A stretch of DNA of 64,000 nt, taken from Baylisascaris procyonis. Taxonomy: Eukaryota > Nematoda > Chromadorea > Rhabditida > Ascarididae. Under the pieces are notes generated by a model. That model did no database searches, had not been told where the DNA came from, and worked only from the letters and a program-made list of their open reading frames with translations. Numbering within the stretch: position 1 is the first letter of the stretch; every line of letters begins with the position of its first letter. The position numbers were made by a program, and so were the translations under genes. Where the stretch lies: NCBI GenBank assembly GCA_037389465.1, contig JAZARR010000005.1, forward strand, positions 50,733 through 114,732, in the 5' to 3' direction. Positions 32,401 to 45,682 of the stretch are shown here, piece by piece.

Positions 32401-34003
32401 CCACGTTCACATATAATGGCTGTGATGGCAATTAAAATCAATCGCTTCTCTGAATTTTTGGAATGCGAGCAAACTGTCTTCCACGTCAAACACTTTTCAA
32501 GCATCATTTTTCTTTGCATACCCGCACGTCGTGGAATTGGTGCTACTAAGCAAAGGAGGGGCGCTATCGCAGGCCCTGCTACCTTTCAAGGCTTTGAACT
32601 GATAACGTTCCTTCCCCCACCCACTTTTCTCCTTTGTTTTCTCCAACCTTCTAGGGATGGTAGTGAAATATGGCTGAGCAATTCGAAAATATTTAAAAAA
32701 TACTTTCAATTATATTTGACGATTTTTTAAAAGTTAAAAGCTTGCTCTACCAATAATAGAGTCCCTTCTCGTTGGCACAAGCCATTATTTGGCTACTCCG
32801 TTTAGAAGCATCATAGTTCTTCGATCACCTTCAATTTTCATAAGTCTAAGCCTTAGCTTAAGCTCAAGCCTCTACTTGCATAAGTTATAGCCTTTTGTGA
32901 ATCTCTCAACAATCCCTTAAACCTCACTAATAATTGTTGCTTTTTTTGGAAATATTGAGAATTTAAAATCCTTTTCATGGCTAATAGCTAAGTGAAATTC
33001 CGGGTACTTCGGTAAAAGATTAAGTTGTAAATGTTTACTCTAACAGCTCTTAACATTTTTTTGCTGAAAATACTAGAGTAATGAAATATAAAAGTATTAT
33101 TCTTACATATTTTAGTGCTTATTATTGATTGTGAAAGTTTTTTTTCTGTTGCGATTGTTTCTCAATTTATATGCATTTTTATCAGATCGTTTCATTCCAC
33201 TATTGCTTGACAATTGGCTTCTTCTCGAAGTGTTTGATTTCGAAACGAACGACGAAGTCATAGTTTCATCTTGAAAATATTTGCAGAAATATCCCTTCTA
33301 ATTTTAGACAGAGGAATTTTGGGAGGGGGGTGGGGGGACATGCTTAAGATGTTCATCATGTTTCTTTAATGTTTCTTCGTGCTCCCTCAAAACGTAATCT
33401 GCATGCGAATAAGCCTAATCATTGTAATAGCCTAGACTTTATTCAGCCATCACTAAAGTAGTTTCCACCGATCTATTAGTTTCCTGTTTGGGATTTAAAG
33501 CACAGTGGGAGCCATTTAAAGCACATTTAAAGGTCTATTTGTTCGGCATTTAAAGCACATGTTTTAGATCAAGTTTGCATTATAAATGAACTATAATATG
33601 GCGGAAAGAAATGTAGCGAAAGAGTGTCAACGTCAAAAAGTTCAAGTTCTGGCGCATTGTTTCTTAGTGCAACTTTCTGCGTTAAGCGAGTTCTGCCTTA
33701 TGTGGAAGTGATCGTTGATTTTAGCGAAGATCGAGCCTGTTCTAAGGAATAAATTGATCTAGTGATATGATACTATAGGAAACGATGACTGCGATTAAAC
33801 TCTGTCAGTTTTGCTGGTGAATTATATAAATTTCAGCGTTATACGAACGTAACATTTTTCCGAAATGCGCAAACGGGACTATCGTGAAAATTGGCAATAC
33901 CGAGACGAATTTATTGGGGAAGTCATGTGGTGATAAATTCTGCCCAACAGAAGCTCAATGTATGCAGCAGGAATTGACTGCATTCTGTTGTCAGCGAAAT
34001 TGA
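27736..34003 (+). CDS. Secreted Kunitz plus lustrin-type cysteine-rich protein (gene 2)
   Basis: I model five exons: 27736-27797, 28932-29007, 30205-30316, 31519-31680 and 33837-34003. They total 579 nt, or 192 residues, with the same phases as gene 1. Exons 2, 3 and 5 have exactly the same lengths as in gene 1 (76, 112 and 167 nt). Residues 1-20 are a signal peptide rich in Val and Leu. The Kunitz domain spans Cys27-Cys81 with FKYKGCGGNQNRF. Lustrin-type modules span Cys89-Cys132 (CPDDYLC...CC) and Cys148-Cys189 (LLGKSC, CPTEAQC). The residue after Kunitz cysteine 2 is Thr, not Lys or Arg. The exon 1 donor (GTTCAT) is weak, so that border is least certain. The long introns hold an (AT)n tract and a duplicated segment with a dead Kunitz exon. 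Role: probably an extracellular protease inhibitor or matrix protein. Confidence 0.82.
29387..29442. repeat. (AT)n microsatellite
   Basis: An uninterrupted AT dinucleotide run of about 56 bp lies in intron 2 of Kunitz gene 2. Confidence 0.95.
29905..31995. repeat. Intragenic duplication, copy A (live exons)
   Basis: Sequence around Kunitz exon 3 and after the lustrin exon of gene 2 reappears, diverged, at 32066-33475. Landmarks here include GTCCCTTCTCGTCGGCACAA near 30550. Copy A retains the working Kunitz and lustrin exons. Confidence 0.75.
32066..33475. repeat. Intragenic duplication, copy B (decayed)
   Basis: This is the diverged second copy of the cassette at 29905-31995. It keeps GTCCCTTCTCGTTGGCACAA near 32761 and the downstream intron landmarks. 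It is shorter by several hundred bases, and the lustrin exon is missing. Confidence 0.75.
32363..32484 (+). pseudogene. Dead Kunitz exon inside gene 2 intron 4
   Basis: It aligns to exon 3 at 30205-30316 (GAGACAGAGGTATGCC, then GGCTGTGATGGCAAT). The acceptor is lost, a stop codon follows the GN of the GGN motif, a base is deleted before the last cysteine, and the donor GTAAG became GTCAA. Splicing should skip it. Confidence 0.8.
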
Positions 34004-35484
34004 CTTATGTAACGGATGTGTTTTTGCTTTTTAATCTTACAATGCGGCTTTAAAATGAACGAAAGTTTCGTTGTTTATGTTCAACTGAGCTTTGTCCTTC
34101 AATCTAGCTGGTCATTGTCTGCCCTCTAGAAACATTTGTTATTAGTTTTAAAGGTTCGTATTCTCCCCGGACTCGTCCAGAGCCGAGAGCTTTAAAAGAA
34201 CTATTTTTTAGAAGAATTTTCTGCGGATGAAGTATATAATCATTTATTTAGAAATCGTTAAAATTTGTAAATATCCGCGATTAGGGATGGAGCATTTCTT
34301 CTCTCTCAGAGATCACCATCTGTTTAGTGCCACTGGAAACCTCCCCAGCATCACCATGAAAGCAGCACATTTGAATGGGGTGGATAACACCTATTATATA
34401 TTTTCATGATTTTCATGTACAAATATGACAGGAAAAAACAGCGCATTTATATCGTATGCTATTCCTCGATGAAAAAGAAGTATACAATAGAATATAGTGG
34501 AGTGATTAACGAATTATCACTGTAATCGCAGATGCGAATAATTATTGTTGGACACAAATTTTAGATGAATACATAAATAGATGGCTAATATGAGCATTTT
34601 ATTTATTTTGTTTGTATTATTTTTCATAGTTTTCTCTCGTATTTAAGGATAGATGTTTACTAAAGAAATCAAATTTCATTTAAAAAGTCATCTAAAATAT
34701 TGAAATTTAGATGTGTTTTCTGTCAACGGGATTTACGGATAGATTTATGGGCGGATTTAGGAAAATTTAAACGGAAAAGCTTTCGTTTTCCTGCTCATTG
34801 ATATCAGTGAGATTTAAAAGATAGAGGCCCAATTGATTCAAAAACTTTTCTGATGTAAATTGCCAAAATCTCTAGAAATTATTTTTCCATGTGGTTCCAG
34901 ATCAACAGCAACAATGTTGATAAGCAATATATGTTCTACTTTTAGTAACTACATGAAAAATTGTATTATCCTCAAAGTTTTTTTTTGAATTTGAAAGGAT
35001 TAAGAAATTGTATCGCTTCTTAGCCGTCCGGTTTCACTACCTACTCTTAATATCATACATTGATTATGTTGCAGCAATAACTGTTTGCTGGTTAGGAGTA
35101 CTTTTGCATAATTTCCGCCTAAAAACTTCAAGTGACCTGAATGAGGAATTTATTTCATTACATAATAAATAATTTTATTTGCTTTCTAATATAAGCATTA
35201 ATGTAATTTATGTTTAGTAGTTTATTATTTATGCAATGTCGTAACTCGAATATCTTCATTACACTTAATATAGATTTCATATTTACAGATCATTTGAAGT
35301 TTAGCGCAATTAGTAGTAATTATTTGACATCCTTGGAAGAGTGCACTTTTTCGCTATTTAATTATATATCTATCAATTTGATTATGTTTGAATTATGCTT
35401 TTTGCTAGATTACACCTCATTTTGGCAACAAGGAAGTGGAGTACCATAAGTTCCAGCCTTGAACTGGTACTTTGATTTCGGTTT
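34004..35484. other. Intergenic region after Kunitz gene 2
   Basis: I see no supported gene. Short ORFs such as 34227-34409 show no family signature. Confidence 0.5.
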
Positions 35485-35775
35485 GATGCCAATGCCTCAA
35501 TGGGAATGGCACATATTTTAAACGATACTTTAGAGGCGATTTTAACATTTTTTGCAGTCTTCCTTAATGTTTTTTTGCTTCGAATATTGCAATTTGCACT
35601 GCATAACTTTGCAAAGTTTGCTTGTCAAGCATCTTATTGCTGCATATTTATCTAGTATTTCATCCAATCACTTATCAGTTGCTCTAATTAGCAGCAGTAA
35701 TTGCAGTGATAAATACTGCATCGATTCCTCTATTCAAAGACTTTTTTCAAAGAATATTCAAAGAATTTCCCTTGT
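35485..35775 (+). pseudogene. Decayed fragment of a serpentine receptor exon 1
   Basis: Translation near 35555-35650 gives LLRILQFALHNFAK, matching LLRILQFSWHTFAK in exon 1 of the receptor gene at 37304. The match extends upstream to about 35485 but crosses a frameshift and stop codons. No later exons are seen. It is a same-strand relic of a tandem duplication. Confidence 0.7.
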
Positions 35776-37303
35776 TTAGCTCAATGGTTGCCGGTTTAAA
35801 ACTAACGAGAATACAGGCAGTACCAACAGACACATACGAACAAACATGAAATTACTATAGAGAATCTTGGCAAAGCAAATTTTCAAATGTGCATAAAAGC
35901 GAAACATTTGTGCGATATTTATTTCACAAATCGGTTCGATTAAAATATGAAGGAGACCATTATTTTTTGTATATATCACTCGCTGATGAGTGAAATTAGT
36001 TGTTGTTTCAATGAAAGGAATAAAAATGCATATATCGTGCCAACTTCTCTATTATCAATCACTTGAAAAAAAAAAAGAGAATAGCAAATTACTTATTAAA
36101 TATATAATTGCATTTTTGGGCACAAAATTATCGATTTTATTCTCTTTACATTTGATGCGCTTTGTGTTCACATGGTATTTCTTTCTTTCTTTTCATTACG
36201 GTATTTCTTTCTTTTCGTTGCTACATTTCCATTGTTTACCTAGGTTCTTTTCGGTTGATAAATGATCCTTCCAGAATTTAGAATTCCTTCCAAACGAAAT
36301 TACCTTTTTAGCCTCCTGCAAACATCCGCATATCACCAAATCAGATCTATTCTGATTGGTCATGCTTTCTTCTAGTTCAATTTCAAACGACGTAAACAAA
36401 TTGATTCCGTTGAATTCATTTCGATAATTCAATTTCACGCTATTGTTTCATGAAACTTTTGTGATATTTACGTTATTTGAAGCAAATAGAATGCTCATTA
36501 AACAATGCGTTAACGAGGAGAAGTTTACTCACCATTTCTATCTTTTTCTCTGCAGAAGAAAAATTTTCCCAAGTACTGATTCAATAAACGATCTTTCAAG
36601 AAAACCATTTTTCCATGGGCGTTTTTGCCACGATCGTTGAGACTTTTACTTGATTAATGTTCATATTTATGACACCTTTTAATCTAAATGATATTTGTTA
36701 TCATAGACTACCGAAGAGATCGTTTTCAGTCACTGGCTACTATTTTTCCTTTGGCGGTTTGTCACGAAAATGGTCCATAAAAACTTAGCTGCTTTTCCGT
36801 TAAAAAAAAATTTTTTTCATACTTCTTCATAAATGAATACACTGACCAGAGAGCAAAAACTTTGCAAGCAGTAATCCGATATTGGAGCGGTCATATAGAG
36901 TTGAAAACATAAAAAAGGGAGCTTCATAAAAATTTTTTAGCTATCTATAAACGTCTTTTGAGTCTCTTTTTTCATTTTTTGGTCTATTTATATTTTATTT
37001 TTCTCTTTTTTCAAGATTTTCCTTATCATGTCATGATTTGTTTTGCTTGTCATATTATGTCGTATCATATATTTGCAATAAATTTTAAAACATTTTTTTT
37101 CACTACTCACATTGCTTTAATTTATAAATATCGTCGTCAAGTTGAATTTTCCAAGATGCAAAATTCTCCATTACTAACTTACCAATATAGAGCATTGTTC
37201 ATATCGGTGAATATGTCGTCTAATTAACAAAAAAAAAAAATTTCTGAAGAATTTCAGCTTAGCGAAAATATTTACGAATTTTTATCGTTCATCTAAAGGA
37301 AAT
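35776..37303. other. Intergenic region before the receptor gene
   Basis: AT-rich, with small unrecognised ORFs. ATTTCAG at 37251-37257, 46 bases before the receptor ATG, is a possible trans- or cis-splice acceptor. Confidence 0.45.
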
Positions 37304-40300
37304 ATGATCGATGAAGCAACAATACCTTCATCTGCGATAGACCATTCAATGGAATCGCCGCCACACACCTTTAACGGCATTTTGTTAGCCGTTTTGACGA
37401 TTATTGCAGCTGTTTTAAATGTGCTGCTACTAAGAATACTGCAATTTTCGTGGCATACCTTTGCGAAAACTTATTTCTACTTACTTGTCATTTCGTTACT
37501 ATTTGCTTCACGTGAGTTATTTCATTATTTATTAACGATACTTATGGGCCATTTCAATAGTTACTGCAAATTTTCTCAACGTTTTATTGCATCGAATATT
37601 GCAATTTGCGTTGCATAAATTTAAAAGCAGTAACTTTTTCGTACTAATCGTATCGTTATACTGTTTGCATCACCTAAACGTTTCACTCAATTACTTTGCA
37701 ATAGATCTATGAAGTAAAAACAATTTTAAATGGTAGTTCATTTTTTGACAGTTTTGCTTTATGCTTTCAATATTGAAATATAATAAAATATATTAACTTC
37801 TTGGAGATAATGATTGTTTTATATAACAGACATACTTTGGTACCTTATATTGGTAGTATTTATCACATTAAAAATAAATACATTTATCTCAAAAATATTT
37901 TAGAGACATATTTGATGTGTAATTTTTTGGTAATGATTCCAAATATTTTTGCTGGATATCACTTATATCAACATGGGATCATGATACTAATGTGCTCAAT
38001 GAATTCGATCGGCTATTATACAATGATGTTCACAAATGTTGCAATTGCTCTTGAACGACTTACAATATTCTTTCTTAAAACTCTTCATCCATCACGAAAA
38101 ATTATCGTCATTATTCCATGGTTGTTATCTATGATTGTACTATTTACAGCTCAGTTTATAGGATGCTATAAAAGGTGAAATATTTTCTTTATAAATATGA
38201 AAATGATCGAAATAATGAGATAATGCTAAAGAATTTGGAATTTTATGGACAGTGATGAACGAACGGACAATATGGACAACGAACTAAATGGGCGGACGAA
38301 GAAGACAAAATGGACGTGGTCAAACAGCTAAAATAAAAGCAAAAAAAAACCCCTCTTCGATGAAAATATTTTCCGACTTTATATAGTCAAGAATTTGAAC
38401 AGAGTAATCTATTTACTGAAATATTTCAAATGAGTTTCCATCCCATTTCATCCATATCTACTTATAACTTTAGAAAGTTTGCAGCAAAAGCGATAAAAAT
38501 TTTTCACAAATTTTTTTCCGCAAAAAAATTTCACAAATTTCGCTATTCAGACCAACGAATCTTAATATAGATATGTATTTATCTGCGTGAAATTTTCAGT
38601 ATATGCTATCAGATAGTTATCAGTTCAATAATTAACAAATGTATTGATAATCATTCCCTTTGTATAACCAATCAAATCCTATAAGTAACTGATACCATAT
38701 GGCGTTCAATTCTCACACCTAATTAATATCACTAATATCAAAAGAATGGCACTTAAAAATGAAAAAGTTATTTCAAAATTTCTTCTCTTTCATTACATTA
38801 GAAATTATCATCAAAAGAGAACACGTATCATTCACGGTTGAAAGGATACAAAGTTTCTTTTAGCAAAAAAAAAAAAAAAAAAAATATTTCGTCTATAGCT
38901 CGATCAATAATGAGTTGCTGTTTTCATTAGACATCCTACTTGAAGCGCTTTTCTTCAAATATCTACAACTGAGTACTCGAAATGAGAACTATAAGCGGAG
39001 GAGAAAATTATGGAGAAGGGAGGATTATGGAGGAGGGGAAGGAATTAAGGTTAACAAAGGAGAAAAAAATTGCAGTTCGCCATTTATGTAAGTATATTCA
39101 TTCATATAATTTATGTATTTCAGTTTTGATTTACATAGTTTGCAATATACTTTTGAATGTTCAACGGGATCTACATTCGCGCATATCATATTTCGAAAAT
39201 TTCTCTTTTGTCTTGGACAAGTACTCTCTATTGCAATACTTGCTTCCTATATTGCAACTATTATAAAAGTTATTAAAATGAGAAAATATGGTGGTAATAG
39301 TAGTATACTACCAAATAAACAAGAATATAAACTGGTAAGTGCATAATTGGTTGAATTTATCGCATTGATTTCTTTGAACAAGAGGAAAATAGCACTAAAA
39401 ATAGTGACAACAAACTCAAAACTAGCTAGACAAAATCCGTAAAAATATCTATCATCATTGATCTAGAGGAAGGCAGAGGGGAAGATTATTGCATTCGACT
39501 TCCAGGGCTTTTGACGAAATGCTTTTGAACTACTGATACTTTAACTTATGAATTGGCACTTTTTAGATTTCGCCACTTTTTGGTTTGGTCTTCTACTCTT
39601 AGTCATGATTTGGCCGATCGCCTCTATTTTTTACTTGGGTATTTAATAAAAAATTTTACATCGTATACATCCAGCTAATTCTGCTACGATCTGAACTGCT
39701 CGTAATATGAATGCAACGTTTTTCGAAATGTCAACTTTGATTCGAAAGTATTGAATCATTTAGCAGCTCTCCGACTTTCTTTCACTTGAAAGACCAATAA
39801 GAAAATACGGCTTTAGGAATATAATTTTTTTGTATTTCATACCAACATATGATTTATCGGCAATCATGCAATAGTATAAAATCCATCGCTGAATTATTGT
39901 ATCAATTTCAATAAAATTTGAGTGGTCGAAAACATTTTTAGGATAAGCAAAGTTCTCGAACCTCAGCTTGGAAGAGTAAGGGGATAAAGGATGAAAGTGG
40001 GGAGGAGGGTGCGCGGGGAGTCTAATAACAATCATGTTTCTAAACGCCAAAGAATTGACTCGAGTTTATTGTGATCCAAGATGCATAATTGCTTAGTAGT
40101 CATAAAGCGTCATAAATTCATCCTCATAATAACATATAGCAGCTATATTTGTTGTCGTGCACAGATTATCAAACAAAAAGACAGACACAGACAGACACAT
40201 CCAACGCACTGCGTAGATATGACATCGCTAAAGGCATAACAAATAATGGACGTAATGAATATGATTAATTCTCATTCAAAAATTGGCATTATATTATTCT

Positions 40301-40973
40301 CTTTTTCAAGGTGCTGCAATTTGCGTTCATATGTGCATTTCAATGGCTGAGTTCACTGTTATTCTTTGTTATTCCTAAAGTACATGTGAACATCACTGAG
40401 GTATCTTTTTGTCTGTTTTAATTTTTTTAATAACTTAATTTTTTTTATGTTCGTTCATTATCCTTTTTGTGTAGCACATTCCCAATATCGAAAATTCCTA
40501 TCGTATAATTACTAGAAGTTATTATGCGTTCGGATCATTCATTAACGCCAAGGTTCATACGTAGAGGTGTTTCTGGATCAATGATAGGGAGAGGAGGAGG
40601 AGGGTGGGGGTATGGGAGGAACTAATAGAATCGAACCACTGGAATCATCAACTACTCAATTTCGTTATAGGCTATTTCAACCTTACAGAAATAACTCGAA
40701 ATACATCAGTGCAGTACACCTTTGACCTCCGATCAACGATGTGCTTGTCTATCATATAGATTAATTTAGAGAAATTCCACAACGAATTTATGTATGGTTC
40801 ACAAATTGAAACTACCACATGGACAAACTTATGCATATGTGTTTATATAAATATGCACATGTTAACTGCAAAGCTTAGAGAAAGCTTCTGCAAAGGAAAT
40901 GCATAAAAATGCACGAAATTATTTAGAGAATCGAATCTTTTAGTTATCACAGATGATTTGCGGAAAAACACGA

Positions 40974-41070
<97 letters not shown>

Positions 41071-41842
41071 CACTAAAATTGCAAAACAAGTTATTTAAGG
41101 ACACCAGTATATTTTATCCTCATTAATATTTCATGCTTTACACTTTAACAGTTTAACTATTCCGTCATAGAGTTGTAGTTGAGCTTAGAACTGGCTATAA
41201 TTGTGGCTTGAAGTTTCTATTTAGAAATCAAATATTCTATAAATTTAAAAATTATATCAATAAACGCTAAAAATGACATCCTTTTCCTATATGAGATCTG
41301 AAATATTGTTCTACTTTTTATTATGTCTTCTTGTCCGAATTAAAAGAAGACTGTTTGATTTCTTACAATTTTTGATGTAATTAGCATCTGAAATTTCCAT
41401 ATAAAAGCTAGGCGTTACAAACATTCTTCATTTAGCATGAATCTTTTTGCTAGAAAAGAATTTCGCACGATTTTAGACCAGTTATTAAGTTAGTACACCT
41501 ACGCCCGACCTATTATGTCATTGTTTACTGGAGAATTTTAGAACACCTTAGATTTCAGGTTAATTTTAGGTTAATTTTAGGTTTTTTCAGAGATCATTGA
41601 TGATGAATATCGTTTCAATAGGGAATGCGATGTGTATGCCAATTGTGTTGCTTCTCTCGAATGCTCTCATAAGACAGACATTTTATCGTCTTATTAAATC
41701 ACCATTCAAGCTTACCGTATCAAATATCGTATCGACCGAAGTCGTGAGTATACAGCAGAGAATGAAGACACGAAATATTGCAATGGAAAGTTCCATTCAA
41801 CCTGCGCATTACTTTAAGCAACGAAGAAATGGAATTGCTTAG
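37304..41842 (+). CDS. Nematode serpentine (7TM) chemoreceptor-like GPCR
   Basis: I model five exons: 37304-37511, 37904-38174, 39124-39334, 40311-40400 and 41591-41842. They total 1,032 nt, or 343 residues, with GT/AG borders and consistent phases. Seven hydrophobic segments follow in order: about 24-45, 57-86, 95-118, 133-154, 185-210, 231-252 and 263-286. Glu-Arg at 120-121 closes segment 3, a counterpart of the DRY motif, and Trp139 lies in segment 4. The C-terminal tail is about 55 residues and basic. Nematode receptors of this type act in chemosensory neuron membranes. The 'ALER' motif suggests the Sra-like superfamily, but I cannot fix the class. The exon 4 acceptor is an unusual TTCAAG. 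Introns 1-4 hold nothing recognised beyond an (AT)n tract in intron 4. Confidence 0.82.
40977..41068. repeat. (TA)n microsatellite, ~92 bp
   Basis: A pure TA dinucleotide run lies in the last intron of the receptor gene. Its exact length may vary by allele or assembly. Confidence 0.95.
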
Positions 41843-44208
41843 ACGTCTTGCAATATTTGTATTGTAAGTAGCAATTACAAATGTAATTGAAAGTACGATG
41901 AGGTGATTGACATGTTATATAATTTCACCCGTCAGGTTGAATAACCGAATATTCTTGACAAGAAAAAAACCTTGACAAGCACAAACCTTTTTTTTGAATA
42001 TTGAGTTAGAATCAGCATATGGACAGTGTAGATATGCATGCACAAACTTATGTTGTTGAGGAAGACACTTCTGAAGAAAAAATAATATTGTTAGTGAAAA
42101 AATAATACTGTTAAAAAAATAAAATGTTAGTGATCGATGCGCATCCTTATCATATGTAAATATCAGGGAACACGGCACAGAAAACAAAACGACTAAGATC
42201 ATTTCGAAAATATTTAGACAGAATATAATGATAAGAAGAACTATAAACGCACGGGTAAAATCAAGTTAGAAATATTTAACAGGCTCATTAACATACATTG
42301 GATAATTTCTACCTAAATTATAAAAGGCTATATAGTACTATACTTTGTCTTTTTCTTGCATTATTTGTAATATTATATGCTCAATAATGCTATTAATTAT
42401 CTAAACACTTGTCCCTATGCGTCTGATAGAAAGAGGCAACCCCGGTATGGAGGTATTCAGGCTTATTTAAGTCGCATTCAAGGTGTTTTATGCTGACCTT
42501 TTTTTCGCTTCGTATCGATCAAAGCTTTTTACTTTTCTGGCCAAATAGGGCGATTAAGTAGGCAGGAAATTTTCTCGCCAAGTAGGGCGAAAAACACTGA
42601 TCCAGGGAAGAGGTTCTCACTGGTTAAAATACCGATTCTGAGAAATGGCACTTAACGGTTGAAATGCCGATCCTGGGAGGTCGTTTTCATTGGTTTTCAC
42701 TGTTTTTTTATACCCAACTAATTGTTGATTTTAGACCCAACTAAACCAACTCGTTATGACTGTCGACACTTTCAAGCAAACGTTTGGGTGTTTCGTTAAA
42801 AATTTAACTTGCCGTAAATCAATGCTGGCATCGAACAAGTGAAGATTCCAGTAGTAGTATTAGTTTAGTCATAAATTAGAGCTGGAGCTCAAGAAAAAAT
42901 ATGTGAAAATAAGCAGGACAAATTTAGATATCTGGTCTTTGTTAGGGATAAGTTTGAGGTCTTAAAATAAAATAATTAATTAATGATTAACAGCAATTTC
43001 GTAATGATTATGTCTACCTTTCGTGATTTTCCCACTTTCGATGGCAATATGTGGTAATCGAATAAGGTTGTGTAGGGAGTTTTGCTTTCTTGAAGGCCTT
43101 ATCTTGACTTCAAAGTTTTTGTTGATGGTTTTACCGTTATAGTGCTAATTCTTTTGAAGCTGATTTTCACCTGTTTTTGATTCGCTAAGGAGATTTTAGC
43201 GGAATTATACATATTTGTTTGCGCATTTCCGGTTATAGTGTTCTCTTTTTTTAACGTAATTGTAGCATTATACAACTCGGTGTAAAATACGATGTTCACC
43301 GATGCGAGCTTAATTTAGCTCATCATTAAAACGGACGAAATTATTTGCCGACAGCTAGTTACTAAGGAGCCTAATCTAATCAATTTCTGTTGAATTTCCG
43401 CAGTATTTCAACTTTCATAGTCCAGCGATCCACAATTTTGTTTTGATCTATAAACGAATAAACTCTCCTCTTTAATCTTATCATCTCAACGGAATATTAT
43501 TCGATGATTCGAAAGTTTAGGTCCAGCAATATTCGATAATTTTATTTGACTCATTAATTGCCAATTTTCATTTGCTTATAAGTTTAACTGTTGAAATATC
43601 CGATGTGAAAAGAGCAATAAATGGAGACGTCGATTTTATTATATATTATGTGCATAAACGAGAGTGACAAATAAATGAAAAAAAAAAAAAAATTCGAGAG
43701 CAAATCAAACCTCTCTCCATTGAACAACACACAACGAATGATAATTAAAGATGAGAGCGAATTAAGATGAAAGCTCTCCCCTCTCGCTTATAGGACATAA
43801 TTTTAGCATCCAGTTACCATCATCATTGGCCAGATGGGAGTAGGATATTGCGACATATTAATCAATATGGACAGATGAGTAACAGGCAGTTGTGCTTTCA
43901 AGTATAGATTTCTGTTTCTAAAAGTGATAGCACTTTATGTTATATAAATACGAAAGAGAAGCATAAAAGTGAAGAGTTTTTAGCGCTCAAGGATAGCGTT
44001 CAAATCACATAAAATTGCAATTTCCACTATTGTACGGTAGTAATTTTTTGAAATTCGCATTTTTTTTCGAAGGATTTTTTGCAAGAAATATTTCACGTAT
44101 GCATCCACTCACATCAGTTGTGAGGAATTCGATAAAAGGTGGGATGGAGTTCAATTTCGAATAATCAACGCCACAATACACAACTATGATTACATATAAA
44201 CGGACGAG

Positions 44209-44290
44209 AAGGGAGTGGGGAGATGGGGGGGGGGGGGGGGGGGAGGGGTAGGGGAGAGGAAGAAGGAGGGGGGATGGGGGAAGGGAGGGA
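44209..44290. repeat. G-rich tract with 19-G run
   Basis: G at 44225-44243 is uninterrupted, flanked by GGGGAGATGGG on one side and repeated GGGG/GGGGGG blocks spaced by A, T and AGA on the other. It can form G-quadruplexes on the plus strand. The encoded Pro/Ser-rich minus-strand ORF is a compositional artefact. Confidence 0.85.
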
Positions 44291-45682
44291 GATAAAAAAA
44301 ATGAGAGAATCATAATTAACTATAACTGTAATACAAAGTGATGGATAAATTCGCAATGCTCGATATGCATTCAAATGTATTTGTACAGAAAATAACCGAC
44401 GTATGGTGAAGAACCGCGAGCTAAAAACTAAACAAGAGCAACAACACGATAGATTCAGAACGAAACAATCGCATCTTCATTTAATCACCCCAAACCGCTC
44501 TCCCCTCCCTAATCTGTAATAAAATCTGTCATATTCGCCCCTATAATCTGCATTAAGATCCATTATGTTAAAGCTTGATCGTTTGGTTGCAAAATAAAAC
44601 CTTATGAAATAATGCCACCCTTCAGAAATAAAATCATCAAATCTAAACGGATATCTTCGAAAAAATTGCTGAAGTAAACCGTCTCAACGAAATCAAATCT
44701 CAACAAAACTGATTTATCATTTCACTGATAATAACTGATACTAGTATCCCTTCTGTTCTCTCGAAACATTTTTGATCGCTTTGCACTTTGTTCTATATAC
44801 TCCAAATGATTATACTAATAGTGCAAATAATCGCATCACTTTTTTTTGTTCAATAAAAAATTTTCTGATATTAATCATAATAAATTTCGCTTTTTAGTGT
44901 TAAAATTGATGAAGCGAATAATATAAGTGATTTGGACCAATTCCAGCGCAGAAATAATTTCGACTAGTTCCAAAATTGAAAAATAAATGAGAAACGTAGA
45001 TATTATTTTTAAAAAATAGAAAATACATAACACGCATATCAGTTGAATGCAAAGCTCTTAAAGAGAGACAATGGGAGAAAAAAAAGAGAACAAATAGGTG
45101 GTTGTTGAATGCTTAACACTTTCAATAACCCAATACACACTGGGTAATATTCTAAAAAGCTGATCAAAAATGAACAAAGAACGCAAAAATGATGAATATA
45201 TCTTTATCTTTGAAAATATGGAAAAGAGAAATAACTTTTTATATTTTTTTAAAGAAAAGTGGAAAAGGAGCCATAAAGAAACTTAGTCATATAAAATTGC
45301 GCCAATTTCTAAAGCATAGACTATTTACACAGAGTTAGTAACAGTACCTTACAACATTACTGTACGGTTGAGAATACGCGGCTTCTGATCAGCGCTTTTA
45401 GCGAACACTGCCACTCTGTGGATGAAATTTTTGAGAAAATCAACGTTCAAATTCTTTTCCCTTTTTTTTAAAAAAAAATCTCTGATCCAGTATTGCTTTA
45501 TGCAGACGAAGCTTATATTGTAAAGATGAAAACTAGTTACTGCACTATATCCGAATGATAGAGGTAAGTTTTTTTTTCCTTTTTACATACCTAGCATAGA
45601 TGGTACTTTCTATTATACGGGCAACAGAAAGGAAAATGAAGAAAGGATTTTTTTTTTTTCAGGTTGGCAATTGATAAATGTG

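Noticed and set aside
37512..37618. Extension of receptor exon 1 to the stop at 37618
   Set aside because: Using the GTGAGT donor at 37512 joins in phase to 37904 and rebuilds a continuous second transmembrane segment; the readthrough would end the protein early.
40843..41073. ORF of alternating Tyr-Ile
   Set aside because: It is the translation of the (TA)n microsatellite.
44005..44374. Proline/serine-rich ORFs on the minus strand
   Set aside because: They are the translation of the G-rich low-complexity tract.
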